Shown here one piece after another: positions 1 to 11,415 of a DNA stretch of 64,000 nucleotides; within the stretch, counting starts at the first letter, position 1; the number at the start of each line of letters is the position of its first letter. The DNA is from Thermothielavioides terrestris NRRL 8126 (taxonomy: Eukaryota; Ascomycota; Sordariomycetes; Sordariales; Chaetomiaceae), in contig NC_016457.1 in NCBI RefSeq assembly GCF_000226115.1, positions 5,146,001 through 5,210,000 on the forward strand. Reading direction: 5' to 3'. The notes beneath the pieces are model-generated. The model made no database searches and had not been told where the DNA came from. It worked only from the letters and a program-made list of their open reading frames with translations. Both the position numbers and the translations under genes were made by a program.

Positions 1-3000
1 TTGGCTTTGGCCGGACACCCACTTGATCACGTTGAGGAGGTATTGCGCGTCCTGGGGATTAGCCGGGGCGGGAGCCGCGCCCTGAGCCTGGTTGCCGCTG
101 GCCAGAGCAGCCATCAAAGCCTGGTGCAGCTGGCTGTTGGGGTCGGCGGCAGCAGAGGCATGCTGGGGCTGGCCTGCGGCCTGTTGGTTGCCAAGAGCAG
201 CAAGGATGCTTGCCAACTGGCTGTTCGGGTCGGCTGTCTGCTGTTGCTGTTGTTGGGCGGCCGGCAGGGCTTGAGCCTGCCCATACGGGTTGGCGGCTTG
301 AGCGTACGGGTACTGCTGATGACCATACCAGGCATGTTGCTGCTGCTGTTGCTGGGCCGCATAGTACTGAGCCCAAGCGGCCGAGTAGTCCGGTGCGCTA
401 GCTTGGGTGCCCTGCGCAGCGGCGGCAGCTGTCGAAGGGACCTCTTGCTGCACGGACTGGGGAGCTTGGACGGCGGACTGCACCGGCTTCTCAGCCTGGT
501 TGGCTCGCACGGATGTGGCTACTGCCTTCAGACCCTCCAGCACCTTCTGGAGCCTGGCCTCGTTGGCAGGGTTTGGCTCCGTCGCCTTGGAAACTTCGCG
601 GTGATACGGATGGGGGTCCTTCCAATTCTTAACCCGGTCGGAACCGAGAAGCTCGAGCGCGCGCTGGTCGCGCTGACCTGCCACTGCAGGGTCATACCAG
701 GAGCTGGGATCCAGGTCAGCGGATTGCCGGGAGCGCTCTTCCGGCTGGCGAGCAGATCTAGACGAGTCGGCAATGGAATCGACAGATCGGAGAGGCTTGT
801 TGAAGTCGGCATAGTTGGCGGCGCTGCCCTCGAAAAGCGAAGGCGACGGCAAACGGGGTGGCGATCTCGGAGTGGGCGGTATGTCGGCTTTGGTGTGGTA
901 GATGGCCATCAGTTCCTTGGACTCTCGCTCCCTCATGACTTTCTGCTCTTCGGTCTCGAAGGCCCTCAGTCCACCTCTCGTGACGTAAGTCTGCTCCATC
1001 TTCTCTTGGGGGATGTGCGCAGCGAAGTCGATGGCCGTAGGCTCCTCCCACTCGCCGTCGGTCAGGTCGGTGGTTACGATCATGCCGTTGCCACCGTGAA
1101 GCCGCCTCATCATCTCGCTCTCCTCGCTGTTCTTGTACCGGCCGTCGGTCCGGACGTTGCGGGCCATGGTGCTTTCCGCGATCTCGTCGGGGTGCCGCGT
1201 AAACTCGCGGATTTGAACGAGTGCATCGCCGCTCTTGAAGGCGACCCTTAGACCCCGGCGGCGCTCCTTGCGAAGGCGACGTTCCCGCTCCTCGGGCGTT
1301 TCATTCGGATCCGGAGCACTGGCCTTCGTGGTACCGGTTTCAGGAGTCTCAATTGTTGGCTCTCCCTCGATATCCTTCATTAACCCCTTGAACCAGGACG
1401 GGGAATCATTGCTGGCCGTTGCCGTAGGTTCAGGCTTGGCGGCCTTTTCAGCGGGCGACGCAGTCGTCGCAGTCTGCGACGGCTGTGCCTTGGTTGTCGC
1501 CGCCACTTTCGAAGCGTCGGCCCTTGGGATCGGCGCCGCCTTGTGTGCCGGCTCGGGCTTCGTCGCAGGCTTGGGCGCTGGACGTGCCTTGCCGGGAAGC
1601 AGAAGTCCGGATCGCGGCTTGGCCTGCGCAGCCGCGGGCGCCGAAGCCGTCGCGGTCGTGGACGGCTTCGCAGTTGGCGCCTTGCCGGCGGAGGCTGGCA
1701 GCGGCTTTGCGGCACCCGACGATGCCTTGACGCCGCCCGCGGATGCGCTACCCATGGTGGGTTTTTTGGATAGGCGCGCTTCGACGCCGGCAGCATCGTC
1801 TTCGCGGGAGCGCTTGAGACTCGCCGCGGCTGGAGCCTCCTTCGCGGATGGCTTCGCTGCAGCTTTGCTGGGCTCACCATTGGTCGCCATATTTTTCGAA
1901 GAGGCTGGTGCGGAGGAGAGTTTTTTCGAGTCGGCGCTCGAGGTGGCGGATTTTGGGGTGGAAGACGCGTTCGTCTTTTCCGCGTCGCTTCCCGGAGCTG
2001 TCTGTTTTGAAAGAGCCCGGCTCGACCCCGGCGCAGCTTTCTTTCCACGGCCGCCTGGCACTGCGCCAGGCAAGCCACTCTCACTCTCGCTCTCGCTCCC
2101 GCTCCCGCTGCCGTCATCATCGTTCAGCCTCGCGTTTGCGAAAACCTGCGCCATCAACGCGTTCGCCTCCGCATCCCCTTCCTTCTTCAGCCTGTTTCGC
2201 AGTCGATCCATCTTCCACATTTCCAGGTGATCAGACGTGATCTCGGTGAGGCGAGTGTACAGGCCGAGGATGGCTTTGGCCAGAGACGAGTTTGTTTCAC
2301 CCGCGGTGAACAGGCGGATCAGCACGTTGCAGAGAATGGCGAGCAACCTGGGATTGCTGGTGAGTAATTTGGCCAACAAGCTAGCTGGCTCGACCTTGAG
2401 TCCTTCCGCGATCGCACGTTCCAGTTGCTCTTTAGTCGCCCGAACTTGGGCCTCGGCTTCGGCGTCCTGGGGCTTCTTGTCTGCCGTCACCATCGCGGTC
2501 TTGAGCTGCCCGGCTTTATTTTGGACAAACGCAGCGAAGTCGGTGGACGCGGTGGAGAAGAGTTTCTCGTTGCCGAGATGAACGGGATGGAGCCGTAGGT
2601 ATTCGACCGCCTTGATGCCCGAGCAAGACGGCTCCGGGGGAGGTCCTAGCCGCGTGGGCTTGATGGAGACCAGTGTCAGCGGGCATTCGACAGGTGAAAT
2701 CTCATCAAACTCAAGCCCTACCTCTTGACCCAGACGATCTTTGAGCCCTCTTCTCCACCAGTCGACTGGAATTTCTAAAGACAAACGATCTCAGCAATGA
2801 TACGTTAGTGCGTTCGACTTCAGTTGCGCCACTCACCGCTCTCTGCCCGCTTCGCGTCAATCTCAAGACGGATGTCGGCGCGCTGCCGATCCAAATCGTC
2901 AGCCGCGCTCTGGTACGCATGAGCATGGTTGCCAAGGATCTCCGCCGGCGTCCAGCCACGCCACAGCTTGGGGAAGAGCGGGGGCTTGCCGCCCTTGGTG

Positions 3001-4625
3001 GCGAGTGTCACATATCGCTTCGTCGGAGTACCCTTCTGCAGATTCACGGGTGCCGAGCCTATCACGAGATTTGGAACTCCGGCCCACGTCGCCTCTGGGC
3101 GGGACCGGGCTGCCGAGAGCAGATGATCTTCCTGGATGATGAATCTTGCGGCGAGCGCAGTTTGGACCGGATGCGCTGGAGCCTGCTGAGTCTGAGCCTG
3201 CTGGGCGGCAGACTGCTGAGTCTGTGTCTGCTGAGGAGGAGCCTGCTGAGTCTGTGTCTGCTGAGCAGGAGGCTGCTGAGTCTGAGCCTGTTGGTTCTGG
3301 CTCTGCATCTGTTGGGCCTGAGCCTGCTGGGCTTGATTCGACGGGGAAGGGGAGTCCGCCGCCGGGGGAACGAGCACCTTGGCTTTCTTCGCAATAGCCA
3401 GGGAGGTTTGCGAGCCTGAAGGAGGGCCGCGTTTCGCACCGCCCACCGCGTTAGTCCCGGCGGTCGGCAGTGGAAGTTGTGCTTGTTGAGGCTGGGTAGT
3501 CGCTTGTTGGGCGGTCGCTTGCTGGTTGATACCCGTCGGGGGCGCAGGCTGAAGCGCCGGCCGTCGATCAGGCTGCTGGATAGGGTGTTGGACAGCTTGT
3601 TGCTGAACCGGGGCCTGAGCTGCTTGCTGGGCTAATTGTCGCTGGTCTTGGTGCTGTTGGGCTTGCGGAAGTGCCTGCTGAGGGGCCTGCTGAGGGGCCT
3701 GCTGAGGAGCCAGCTGAGGGACCTGCTGACGAGCCTGCTGAGGAGCCTGCTGAGGAGCCTGCTGAGGAGCCTTCTGAGGAGCCTGCTGAGGAAACTGCTG
3801 TGGTGTGGCCTTCCGTGCAGGCGCCTGCGCAGGGGCAAGCGGACTGCCAGCGACCGAGATAGGCGGCGGTGACGGCCCATTGGGCACAGCGGAATACTGG
3901 GGGTGAGTTGGTCGTGCAGCTGCTGGGACTTGCTGCTGCAGTTGTGCTTGATACGCCGGCATGCTCGCCGTGTTCGCGCCATGATCTGGGAAGAATTGGG
4001 CGGACGAACCATTGGGCACCGCAGCAGATACGTTGGATGCCTGAGCACTGGCAAGGGGATTGTCGTATCGGTGGCCAGAGCCGTATCCTGTCGACATCTG
4101 CTCCTGCCACTGCGGGACCGAGCCTTGGCGGTAACTGTTCGGCGCCGAGCCGGAACCATTGGCCACGTCCTGGGCGAAGTGGTGATGACCAGGATTCACC
4201 TGCTGATTTGGAGCGCCATGGAACTGGGCTGGGAAAGCATTATCAGGCTGGATATCGAGCGCAAATTGGCTCCCGACTACCTGGTTGGCGTCGGTCGGAT
4301 GTCGCTGCTCGCTGAAGTAGGGCTGTCGCTGCAGGGAGGCGGCGTCTTGGTCGAAAGGCGCAACCGTGGCTTGCGCGTGACCCGGCCAGACATTTCCCTG
4401 GCCATAGTAGTCGAACTGGGGATACAGCCCGGCTTGAGGATCCGCTCCGGACAACTGGGGGTTGATGGCGCCGTCGCCGACGAAGTCCGAGTTCGCGTAG
4501 GCATTGTCAGCGCCGCCGTCCTGGTCAAAGACGAGCCCCGAAGAGCCAAACTGGTGGTCCCACGCCTGGCCGGCAAACTCGTTCGGGTCCCAGCCACCAA
4601 TGCCGCCGCCATTGCTTTGATCCAT
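1..4625 (-). CDS. Large Q-rich nuclear-type protein, PNUTS/Ppn1-like (partial, 3' end beyond left edge)
   Basis: Two exons are visible: 4625-2837 and 2774 to the left edge, joined across a 62-bp GT-AG intron (donor GTGAGT); 1521 codons so far and still open. The start is the ATG giving MDQSNGG. Residues about 320-480 are rich in PQQA and QAQ repeats. A compact non-repetitive block (about 488-596, ending in a charged helix) follows. Residues about 725-800 form a helical segment ending HLEMWKMDRLRNRLKKEG, which resembles the end of a TFIIS N-terminal (LW) domain. At about residue 1108 lies RVAF within a basic stretch, a match to the RVxF docking motif for protein phosphatase 1. The C-terminal part has poly-Q runs. 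TFIIS-N plus RVxF is the arrangement of PNUTS/Ppn1 of the cleavage-polyadenylation machinery; that identity is inference, and another Q-rich chromatin or transcription subunit is possible. The gene itself is secure. Confidence 0.82.
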
Positions 4626-6968
4626 CGTACCAGCACCCGCGCGTCCTTGCGCGTGAAAAGGGGGATCACGTGAGTCTGGCTTAGACGTCAGCAGGCGATA
4701 ATTGCATTCACTCGATAAGCGACGTACAGTAGGTCGGGGTGTGCAACAAACCGATTTTCTGCCTCGAAACAGTGGTCGTGCTCGGTTAGAAGCAAAAATA
4801 TGCAAGGAACGCGATTTTGTGGGTGGGCGGATTCTTTTCTGGGTGGGTTGATTTTTGGATGTGAAGTGGGGCTCGGGTGGGGTAGGATGGCGCGCCAAAT
4901 TTGGACTAGTGCGTAAGCTAAAAGATCAGCAGAGTCAGCCAGCACATTCACCAAGAATTCCTGCAAGACTGCTGCGGCATAGCCGCAGTTCCGAAAACCA
5001 GTGCACCGCATGACATCCACCAACACAGGCCGCCCAGACCGTGAGAGCAACCAGCAGCAGGCAACAATAAAACCGGCAGCCAGCGTGAGGACAAAACGGC
5101 ACCATTGGGCAATCTTCCAAGGAAGGCCGAAAATAGGACGTTTGCTGATTGAAAGATTGCATTTTCGTGCATTTTTTCTTTCGCATCTGCATCCGCACTC
5201 GAACTTCGGCTAAGTCGATAACCGGGCGCATGAATCGGAAATGGGAGCTTTCGGGGTTGCTGGTGCGGAGGAGACCCTGATGACGGGATGCCTCCAAGCC
5301 GATCTGCGTCCGTCCACCGGCCAAGAGACCCCGGATAACTGAGAAGGCCCCGGAACCTGGCGCCTGTGTTTTCCCACTTCGCGGCTTTGTGTCTCCTCTT
5401 TCCAATTCTTCAACTCCAATTTTCAATCAGTCGCGCCGGCTCAGTATCCGAGGTCCCTGGGCGGATGGGTGATGCTGCCGGAGGCCGGCAAAGTAGATAG
5501 GGAGGTAGGTCGCCCCTGAGAGTCCAGTTGGTGCAGCTTGTGGGCCTGCCAGCTCCCGCTATCAGGGGCTTCTGCAGCGCCGGCAGCCCAAGCGACAGCC
5601 TGCAACTCTGGACCAATTAATCCATCTCGGGGATCACCAGGCCCAAGGTTGGCTTCGACGATGGCTGATGCTGCTGTAGCATTTGCAAAATTATTGCCAG
5701 CGAGTGCAGGCAAAGAACCCTCTTTGGAGTGGTGGTAGCCGGTTTGGCCGTCTTGCCCTCACGCCCTGTTAAGGCATGCCTGTCTTGTGCTGTCTGCCTG
5801 CACGGTCCCTCCATGGCATGTTCTCAACAAGTGTTACTTGCAGCCGGTCGCATTGCCGGAACAACCCTCCAACCAGTGTCCGCTGCCCTGCCGCTCGAGC
5901 AAGCCCTTCAGTACGCAGATCGAGGCTGCGACATCCAGACTGCCAGATTGAACAGGCATTTGAAGAGGAGTGGAAACACGCATTATGCTGTCAAAGGTAT
6001 TAGGTGGGGGGTGGATGGTTTCGGCATACCCTTCAAATGTGATTGTGCTTGCACCCGAGTCTCTCTGTATGTAGCTCCGTGTCGCGACGCCACGTCATGG
6101 CCCGACGGCTGCCGAGGACTTCGACAGCGGTGCTCACCGGTTCCTTACGACATGTTCCGTGCAAATCTGGGCACGAGGCCTGAAATGCAGATTGATCAGA
6201 GTGCAAACAGGAGCAGGCGCGTGGGGGGGCGCCAGGTCGAAACCGGCCAAAGGCAAGCGTGTCCCAGGGCTGTTGAGCGTCAAAATTGTCTATTCTCCTC
6301 TGCCGGGGAAGCAACGGGGGATTATAACGTTCCCGCGGCCTATGTGCTGGGGAGTGTGAAGTTCAGGCACGATGATTCCAGATGATTCCGATCGGAGGCG
6401 TTAATGAGCGGAGGAGTGAGAAGACAGTGCCACAGATGGTGTCTGGTGTCAAGCGGGCAGTTGATGAAAGAGAAAAGTTGGTGCTTGTGGACCAGCCGTG
6501 GCTGCCCTTAAAGGGGTGGCTATGGGCGGCTTGATTGCGGTCCGTGCATGTGGCCAAGATGCCGAATCTGGCGCTTGCCCAGGCACGCTAGGCCCGAAGG
6601 AGACTTGGCATGTAATCTGTGATGTATGGACGGAGTACGTACCGCGAGGCTGGACGGAGAGGTGTCCATGCAGGTCAATGGATTCATTGTGGGGAAGCTT
6701 CGAACATGTGGCCGAACCCTTCAAGTAGGAGGTGCACAAGAGAAGCTACCTCCAGGTAGCAACGAGAGAGCGAGTCATTTCGTTCCTGCTCAGGCGACGA
6801 CAGGATTCCTCTTTGATTTTCAGCGTTGTAGCCGAAAGGCAGTTCATACCGCGCCCGAAACTGCAGGCCCGAAGCTCGTGATCGCGCTTTCTCGGACCCG
6901 CGAACCCACCAAGCAGTTCGTCAACAGCAACAGAAGACCAGGACAACGACATCATTCAAGGGCCGACC
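4626..6968. other. Divergent intergenic region between the Q-rich gene and sly1
   Basis: About 2.3 kb separates two divergently transcribed genes, so it should hold both promoters and 5' leaders. Several ORFs of 60-220 codons occur, but they overlap on both strands, lack splice-consistent extensions and show no recognisable motif. I see no gene here. Confidence 0.5.
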
Positions 6969-9637
6969 ATGGCGTCGCGGGGGAACTCCCTGCGCGACAA
7001 GCAAATCCGTATGCGACTTTTGTGCGCAGTTTCCTTTGGTCTGCTTTGGACCTGTTAAGACTAACCGGGACCTAATCTCAGTCTCGATCAAGAAGATTCT
7101 CAACCTGAACGAACCCCTCGAACCAAGCGAGAACGATGATCCGCACTCCAATGGCTTTGCGGTGCCTTCTGCACCAATATCGAAGGATGGGACCCCCATC
7201 TGGAAGCTTCTCGTGTTTGACGTGAGACACATCGCTGCCACTCGCAGAACCGCACAATCGAGAGATCGCCAGGAGCTGTGCTAACGCGCGGTCGGCAGGA
7301 CCTTGGTCGCGACGTGATCAGCCCGGTGCTCCAAGTGTCAGATCTCCGGTCAATGGGGGTGACGATGCACATGTGAGCTTCTCTAATCCCTCCGTGTCTC
7401 TCCAGGGTTCGATGCTGATCGGCAAAGGCACATCGCATCTCAGAGAGCCGCCATCCCCGATGTCCCAGTGATATATCTGGTCGAGCCGACCGCCGCAAAC
7501 TTGCAAGCAATCACGAACGACTTAAAAAAGGGGGTCTACAGCTCGGCCTACCTGAACTTCCTCTCCTCGATACCGCGGCCCCTATTGGAAGACTTTGCTG
7601 CGCAGACAGCTGCGGCAGGCACTTCAGAGCAGATCGCCCAGGTCTATGACCAATATCTCAACTTCATTGTCACAGAGCCAGATCTCTTCAGCCTAGGGAT
7701 GCAGAAAGAGCACACCTACTGGGCTTTGAACAGCGCCAAGACTAAAGACGAAGAGTTGGATCGGGTGATAGACCGGATAGTCAGCGGCCTGTTCAGTGTT
7801 GCGGTAACATCAGGTAAGCCGCACATCCCCCATGAATGCCAGGCGCTCAACAGGGCTAACACCGTGTAGGAGTGATACCCATTGTATGTTTGGTCTCTTC
7901 GGCCTCGCCACCGACAACGCTTGGTTTCCACTAACCTGCTGGCTTTAACCAGATTCGCTGCCCAAGGGGTGCTGCGGCGGAGATGATTGCTACAAAGCTC
8001 GACCGCAAGCTCCGTGACCACGTTCTCAACTCGAAAGACAATCTCTTCTCTTCCCAAGCACGGTCAGCCCCTTCGGCTACGGGGACGCCAACATCCAGAC
8101 CTGTCCTCATCATCCTCGACCGCAACGTCGATCTGATACCCATGCTATCTCATTCCTGGACGTACCAGAGCCTGTGTTTTGATATATTCAAGGTGAGTCG
8201 GGCTCCCTTCTCTCGGCCGAAAAGATGGGGCCACTGAACTCCGCCCTAGTCCGAGTTGAACCGCATCACCATCGAGAGCCCCGTCGATTCCAATAACCCG
8301 GCGAAAGGAACCACGAAGAAGACGTATGACCTTGCGGCCAACGACTTCTTCTGGGCCAAGAACGCGTGCTTGCCGTTTCCTCAGGTCGCCGAAGACATTG
8401 GTGAGAAGGCCTCAGCTGGACACTGTTTATTTCGGGCTGCTTGCTCTACTGACACTGGCGGCTGTAGATGCGGAACTGACGAAGTACAAGGAGGAGGCGG
8501 AAGCGATTACCAAGAAGACTGGAGTCAGCAATTTCGAGGACCTCCAGAACGACACTAGCGCCAGTGCGCAACATCTCAAGACCGCCATCACCCTCCTCCC
8601 AGAGCTGCGCGAACGCAAGGCCACGCTGGATATGCACATGAACATCCTCGCCGCGGTCCTTGGAGAAATCCAAAACCGGCAACTGGACAACTATTTCCAG
8701 CTGGAAGAGAACGTGGCCAAGCAGACCAAGGCGCAGATGCTCGAGCTGATCAAGACGAGCGATAAGGGAAAGCCGACGGATAAGCTGCGTCTCTTCATCA
8801 TCTGGTTCCTCAGCACTGAGCAAGACGTGTCTCGGTCGGAATGGACACAGTTCGAGGAAGCTCTGACAGCCGCAGGCTGCGACAAGACATGCCTGGCTTA
8901 CATCCGACAGTAAGGCGCCAGATTCCACCGTTCCTGTCTTGGGATTGTCCGGTTCCTCATTGCTGATTGAATCCAGGGTCCGAGCGACGACGAAGATGAC
9001 ACAGCTCACCACCGTCAACAGCCAGGGTTCAGCAAGCCAGCAGCAGTCCGGCTCCTCGGACCTCTTCAACCGCTTCTCGGCCATCTCAACACGCCTTACG
9101 GACCGGCTCAAGGAGACAGGAGTCCCGACCAACGCGCTGGCATCCAACGTCGCGTCGCTGCTGGGCGGAATCAAGAACTTCCTGCCCGTGGACAGGGATC
9201 TGACGGTAACCAAGATCACCGAGTCGATCATGGACCCCTCCAGCGCCAGCTCGTCGGCAATCGCCAAGACGGAGCACTACCTGTACTTCGACCCGCGCAG
9301 CGCGAACGCCCGCGGGACCATGCCCCAGCCGTCGGCATTGCGGGCGGCAGGCGGTGGGGCCTCGGCTCCGGGCGGACTGCCCGGCTCGGCTCTCGGCGCG
9401 CAGGCTCCCGGGACCGGCGCCAGCTTCGGCCAGCGGAGGCAGGGGTACTCGGAGGCCATCGTGTTCATGGTCGGCGGCGGGTCCATGGACGAATATGGGA
9501 ACCTGCAGGAGTGGGCGGCCCGCACGGCGGGGGGGGATCGAGCGAAGAGGAGGGTGATCTACGGCGCCAGCGAGCTCGTGAACGCGAACCAGTTTATTCG
9601 TGAGGAGCTGGAAAGGCTGGGCAGGGAAATGTCCTGA
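6969..9637 (+). CDS. sly1: SLY1, Sec1/Munc18-family protein of ER-Golgi traffic
   Basis: Nine exons: 6969-7008, 7082-7221, 7299-7372, 7428-7813, 7870-7883, 7953-8192, 8250-8400, 8468-8909, 8977-9637; phases agree at every junction and give 715 aa, slightly longer than yeast or animal members (about 640-670). Family landmarks in order: DKQILSIKKILNLNEP near the N-terminus, GVTMHM, AIPDVPVIYLVEPT, IIRCPRGAAAEMIATKL, ILDRNVDL with HSWTYQSL, a helical hinge with LPELRERKATLDMHMNI, and the C-terminal AIVFMVGGGSMDEY with YGASELVNANQFI. SLY1 binds the syntaxin Sed5 and proofreads SNARE assembly at the ER-Golgi step. An insertion rich in Gly, Ala and Pro precedes the AIVF motif. Exon 5 is only 14 nt. 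The identity rests on many family motifs and is secure. Confidence 0.95.
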
Positions 9638-11415
9638 CGGCTTGCAGATATGTCTGGGCAGCGTGCAAGCTCCGAGCTGCCGCTTAATTGCGAAGGCGAG
9701 GCCGGGAGTGATAGGTCACAGGATGAGCGAAACAGCGGGCAAAACAGACGTGCCGCTGTAGCCCAGCCCCGTTTCGCCTCAACGGTTTACACTACGACTA
9801 TGTCAAATCGAGACTTGCAGGTCTCTCAGATGCATGCCGTTCTAGGAGACTACCTTAGGTAGTGTAAAGTCGTCACTCGTGACACGAGCACCCTCGGGAC
9901 ACTTGCCACAATCCTTCAATCCCATAGTTCCTTCCTTGTCATGATGTTCATGGATGGACCATGGCTGGCGAAGGCTCTGCAGTGGCGTCTCGAGCGAGTT
10001 GCGTCAAGTTTGTGGCTTAGATACCAAACATCCCGATGTCAGCAAGTAATATCGCCGCGCTAACTTAACGTTAATACTTGGCACACAAGCTAGTGCAAAG
10101 TGTTCACTACACCTGCAGCTCAAGATCGACAATTTGCGACGGGACCGAGATGGCCAAACGCACCACGGGCCGTCGATGTGCGATAGCCAGCATCCGCCGT
10201 TCCGCAGTGGCAGGGCAGCCTGTCAACGGAAACTCGGAGGAGCCCCCGTCACCGAAGCAATGGTTGTGGAACGGAACGGCGCAGGGATCGTGCTGCTTGG
10301 TGGGCGGTTTCCATGGTTTCCGGGGCGCACAGCCCCTCAACCCTCAAAGCGATCTCAACTGTTTGTTTGTGGGCTTTCGTATTGCCTACTGTGTCTCGGG
10401 ATGGAGCATAACTCAGTTAACTTCTGTGTGAGCTGTGTATGTTGCTCATTTTTGGATGCTCCGCTCGTATTGCCGTGTTCCTAGAAGCCCCAAAGCATCC
10501 TCAAGATACTGAAAGTTTCGATTCGCAGCAACAAGCGTTGTCTCGTGGCTCTGCTTTCCAGGTTTGCAGGCTTGAAAACCAGAAACCCATAGCAACGAAC
10601 AGGCTTTCCGCCTCCGTTTGAACCCCCCTTAAACGGCACCTCGCGCCCAATCAGCAGCCGCCGGAGGCTGTGCGACGTCACTCCTGCCCAAATCGGGCGC
10701 TGAAACAGCACGCACTGCCAGTCATCTTTGAGCGCCCCTTCATTCGGCAGCCCCTCAACAGACCCCTGTCGGTCGCGTATCAAGCCCCGACTCCTGGCTC
10801 GAAATTCACCAGCCTGAAACCGCGAGGTTCGTCCTTTGCTGCCGTCGCAGATTTCTCTCGCTCGCCCGTCAAGCCGCTGCAACTGAGAGCATCCCGAACA
10901 CCGCGGTTTGCAACCTCCTCGATTGCGCAGCCAACCAGCCGATCGATCGAGTAATTGCAGTCGACAAAGCCCGGCGCCTAACGTGCCTAAGTTGCGGGCC
11001 CCGACAACAGCAACCGGCCGGCGCATCAAAGCCAAGCCGAGCATCAACGGGCCGCGCACACAAGGAGGCGCCTCCGACACAGCCAACCGATCGGCTTCCG
11101 TAACGTGAACCACCCCTCAGCTTCATAGCTGCGACCGCGCGGCTGCGGCAACGGGAAGCGGACGGACAGCTCCAGAGTCAAGCGCAACTCCAACTTCTGA
11201 CATTCCGGCGCGCGAGCAGGACAGCCCGTCTTTGGCATTTGCCAGTCTGAGACACGCAGTCGTCCAAATCGGGAGCATTCTCGACGCCAACCCCCAACGG
11301 CGCATTTACACACACACACACTGGGCAGTGAGCCTTTTTATTCGCCTTTGCAGTTGGTTCTTTGGCGCATTTCCCCTTGTGTTTCAGTCCCTCGTAAATA
11401 TCACCCCCAGCAACC
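9638..11415. other. Intergenic region and likely chitin synthase promoter/leader
   Basis: About 1.8 kb between the sly1 stop and the chitin synthase start. The last 500 bases are pyrimidine-rich with a short CA repeat near 11308-11322, as often seen in fungal leaders. ORFs here (for example 10481-11113 on the minus strand) show no domain and I do not call them. Confidence 0.5.

Noticed and set aside
1..1251. 416-codon plus-strand ORF at the left edge
   Set aside because: It is the antisense shadow of the long Q-rich minus-strand exon, whose Gln codons read as Leu/Cys-rich sequence on the other strand.
1235..2230. 331-codon plus-strand ORF
   Set aside because: Antisense of the Ala/Lys/Pro-rich part of the minus-strand gene; no domain and the minus-strand frame is continuous through it.
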